A stretch of 64,000 nucleotides of DNA from Phorcus lineatus (Eukaryota; Mollusca; Gastropoda; Trochida; Trochidae), in contig OV121095.1 in the NCBI GenBank assembly GCA_921293015.1, forward strand, positions 35,251,484-35,315,483, read 5' to 3'. Below the pieces are notes generated by a model that was not told the origin of the DNA, made no database searches, and saw only the letters and a list, made by a program, of their open reading frames with translations. The number at the start of each line of letters is the position of its first letter. Positions within the stretch are counted from its first letter, which is position 1. Positions 62,029-64,000 of the stretch are shown one piece after another. A program made the position numbers and the translations under genes.

Positions 62029-62381
62029 TCTGTATTTCCTCTATATCCAGGTGTACCAAATGTTAAAATGGAGTTTTTTTAAAACAATAAATAACAAAAA
62101 AGGGAAAGACTATTAAGAGGAAGGAATAAAAAGTGATATATAAAACATTGGTTAGCATAACATCCTTCAACATTTGTAAGGGGCCATTTTGGGATGATTT
62201 ACTTTTCATGATCTTGGAGACAGTACCAAGTCTAGAATGTCATGTTGATGTATGTAAGATCCATCACCCGACATTCCCCCCTCAATGAGATGTCCGATCC
62301 CCCTGATGGTAGGTAATGGGCTGCAGACCAGCCAGTAAATAAACTCGCACCTCATTACCCTACCCCCCAGACAGCCCTGCT

Positions 62382-62660
62382 GATTCTAGCTGGGACAAGT
62401 TGCTCCTTGTAATTGCTTTGCAATATTGTTGTTTTTTTACATTTCTGATGAAGTTCCTTTGTATTTCAATCATGAATGAAGCTTTATTGAGCTTCCCAGA
62501 GATTAACTGGTAGAGATTCTAGCTGGGGCAAGTTGCTCTGTGTAATTGCTTTGCAATGTTGTTTAGTGTTTTTGCCTTTTCTGACAAAGTTCCTTTGTAT
62601 TTCAATCATGAATGAAGCTTTATTGAGCTTCCCCGAGATAATTTAAGTGATTCCAGCCAG
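62382..62660. repeat. 133-bp tandem duplication
   Basis: GATTCTAGCTGGGACAAGTT at 62382 recurs at 62515 (one change). Both are followed by TGTAATTGCTTTGCAAT and TTCAATCATGAATGAAGCTT. The copies are very similar, so the duplication is fairly recent. Confidence 0.92.
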
Positions 62661-62853
62661 GTAATCTTGGTCCAATTCTGCTTTTTTTTCTATTTTTTTC
62701 CCCCAAAGAATGAACAAAGCTCTTGATCCGAAGCCTAACGTGCTAACCTAACTATGCTATCCCACCCCCAATAATCTCGTCAACACTTGAAAATCTTGTC
62801 AACACTTGTAATAATCCTTAAGCCGTTTATATGACTAAAAGCACCCTAGCCGC

Positions 62854-63018
62854 TAAACTAACATAATTATAGTCCCTGAAAAAAAGATTTCAACAAAAAT
62901 GTATTTTCAATATTTGGTATGAAATAATATAAAAAAGGAGCCCTATGGCTGAGTCAACTAGAATTGCCAACATTTTCTAGACTTTAATATTTTGCCATAG
63001 GATCTGGATGACAGACTA
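62854..63018 (-). mobile_element. Short TIR element family B, copy 2
   Basis: Reverse complement of 53775-53950: ends TAAACTAACATAATTATAGT and GGATCTGGATGACAGACTA, with the interior TTTGGTATGAAATAATATAA. Confidence 0.8.
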
Positions 63019-64000
63019 CCTAGCCACCTAAATCCTTTGGTCCCAATCTTTTGTAAATAGCAACATGTATGCACATTTTTGTGATTTATAGGAAATATGG
63101 TTGAAAGCCCAAGAGTCATTGACTGATATAAGATTATCTAAGGTCTTTGAAGGTATCTCGCCACTGAGAGTGGTTTGATATTACAAGACTGATGGCAGCC
63201 TCGATTAGTTAGTCGCCATAACTCACGTTAAGTGTGCTGTCAGCAATGTCTAGCAAGTGTCTAACTGATAGAGGATCTATCTCGTAACTCAACCCTGACA
63301 CACAGACACACAGCGCTCATGGTCTAACTCAGCCCTGTCACGTACATACTGTAGCAGAAATAATTCTTAACATTTAGACATGATTTTCTTACACTATACA
63401 TGAAGCTAATTGTTGAGATAATGGCGAACATGCAATTAACACCAACTCACTCACTCACCTATTCTATTGATAAAACATTTCTTAATAGTTAAAAATGAAT
63501 TTAATTCACCACATCAGCATCAACCTGGACTAGTAAAAATATCAAGAGAGTAGAGAATCTTTTGTTTCATCGCATTCTCCACTCCTCTTTTTACACATTT
63601 TCATTTGAATATAACGGAAAAGGGTTTGAATTCCAGGGAAAACCCCAGCTAAATTTCCAGAGAGACTATACCAGATAGAAGCAGCCAGTTTCAGCTACAT
63701 ATTTGACTCATGTTTATTTACAATTTTAATTATACATGCTTTTTTCTGGAAAACAGGGTATAAGCATATATATAAGCATTTTACCTATGTGATCTTTGAT
63801 TTTCTGAAGAATTTAAAAAAAGAAAAGAAAAATAAAGTGGTTTGAATACAATTGTCCCAGGTGTTAGATTTATCAAGATAAGTTCCTCTTTGTGATTTGC
63901 TTCCCTTGCCTATATATATTTGATGGGTGCATCACAAGGTTTTAAGTTATGATAACGATAGGATGTATTTACTAGTACTATTAACATTCAAATGAACACC
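63019..64000. other. Gene-free stretch to the window end
   Basis: No gene is recognised; AT-rich sequence with a short CACT-rich run near 63448-63462. Confidence 0.4.

Overview
The window is nuclear DNA from an animal, most likely a bivalve mollusc and possibly a scallop-like one. The reasons are AT-rich sequence, genes split into many short exons with GT-AG introns, tRNA-derived SINEs, several families of short inverted-repeat elements, and a (CCGT/CTGT)n-plus-170-bp-core element resembling the bivalve 'pearl' type. No bacterial operon, CRISPR array or phage structure is visible.

Layout. 1-11.7 kb holds mostly decayed mobile DNA: a broken Tc1-like transposase, two short terminal-inverted-repeat elements, and a LINE remnant bracketed by about 330-bp inverted repeats, one arm of which carries a 172-bp near-perfect palindrome that the other arm lacks. 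11.75-13.39 kb carries an intronless IRAK4/Pelle-like gene (Death domain plus kinase) whose DFG motif reads DFA. 17.0-26.3 kb (minus strand) is ALG9, the ER lumenal alpha-1,2-mannosyltransferase, reconstructed here as 17 phase-consistent coding exons (586 residues). It is head-to-head, 283 bp apart, with PCCB (propionyl-CoA carboxylase beta chain, plus strand, 26.58-29.98 kb). Only the first seven PCCB exons (234 residues) are present, and I find no later exon in the remaining 34 kb.

30-64 kb is low in genes. A complete single-exon GT92-family glycosyltransferase lies on the minus strand at 34.2-35.7 kb. Around it, four short plus-strand exons at 32.9, 35.9, 38.7 and 44.9 kb join in a single open frame into the start of an unrecognised protein. 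Two more exon-like segments at 48.6 and 61.6 kb may belong to the same gene. The rest is introns, a 92-bp satellite array (14 copies), minisatellites, tandem duplications and dispersed copies of the same short element families.

Functionally the genes are unrelated: innate immune signalling (IRAK4-like), N-glycan assembly (ALG9), mitochondrial propionate catabolism (PCCB) and a Golgi-type glycosyltransferase (GT92). All identifications come from motifs read by eye; no database search was run.
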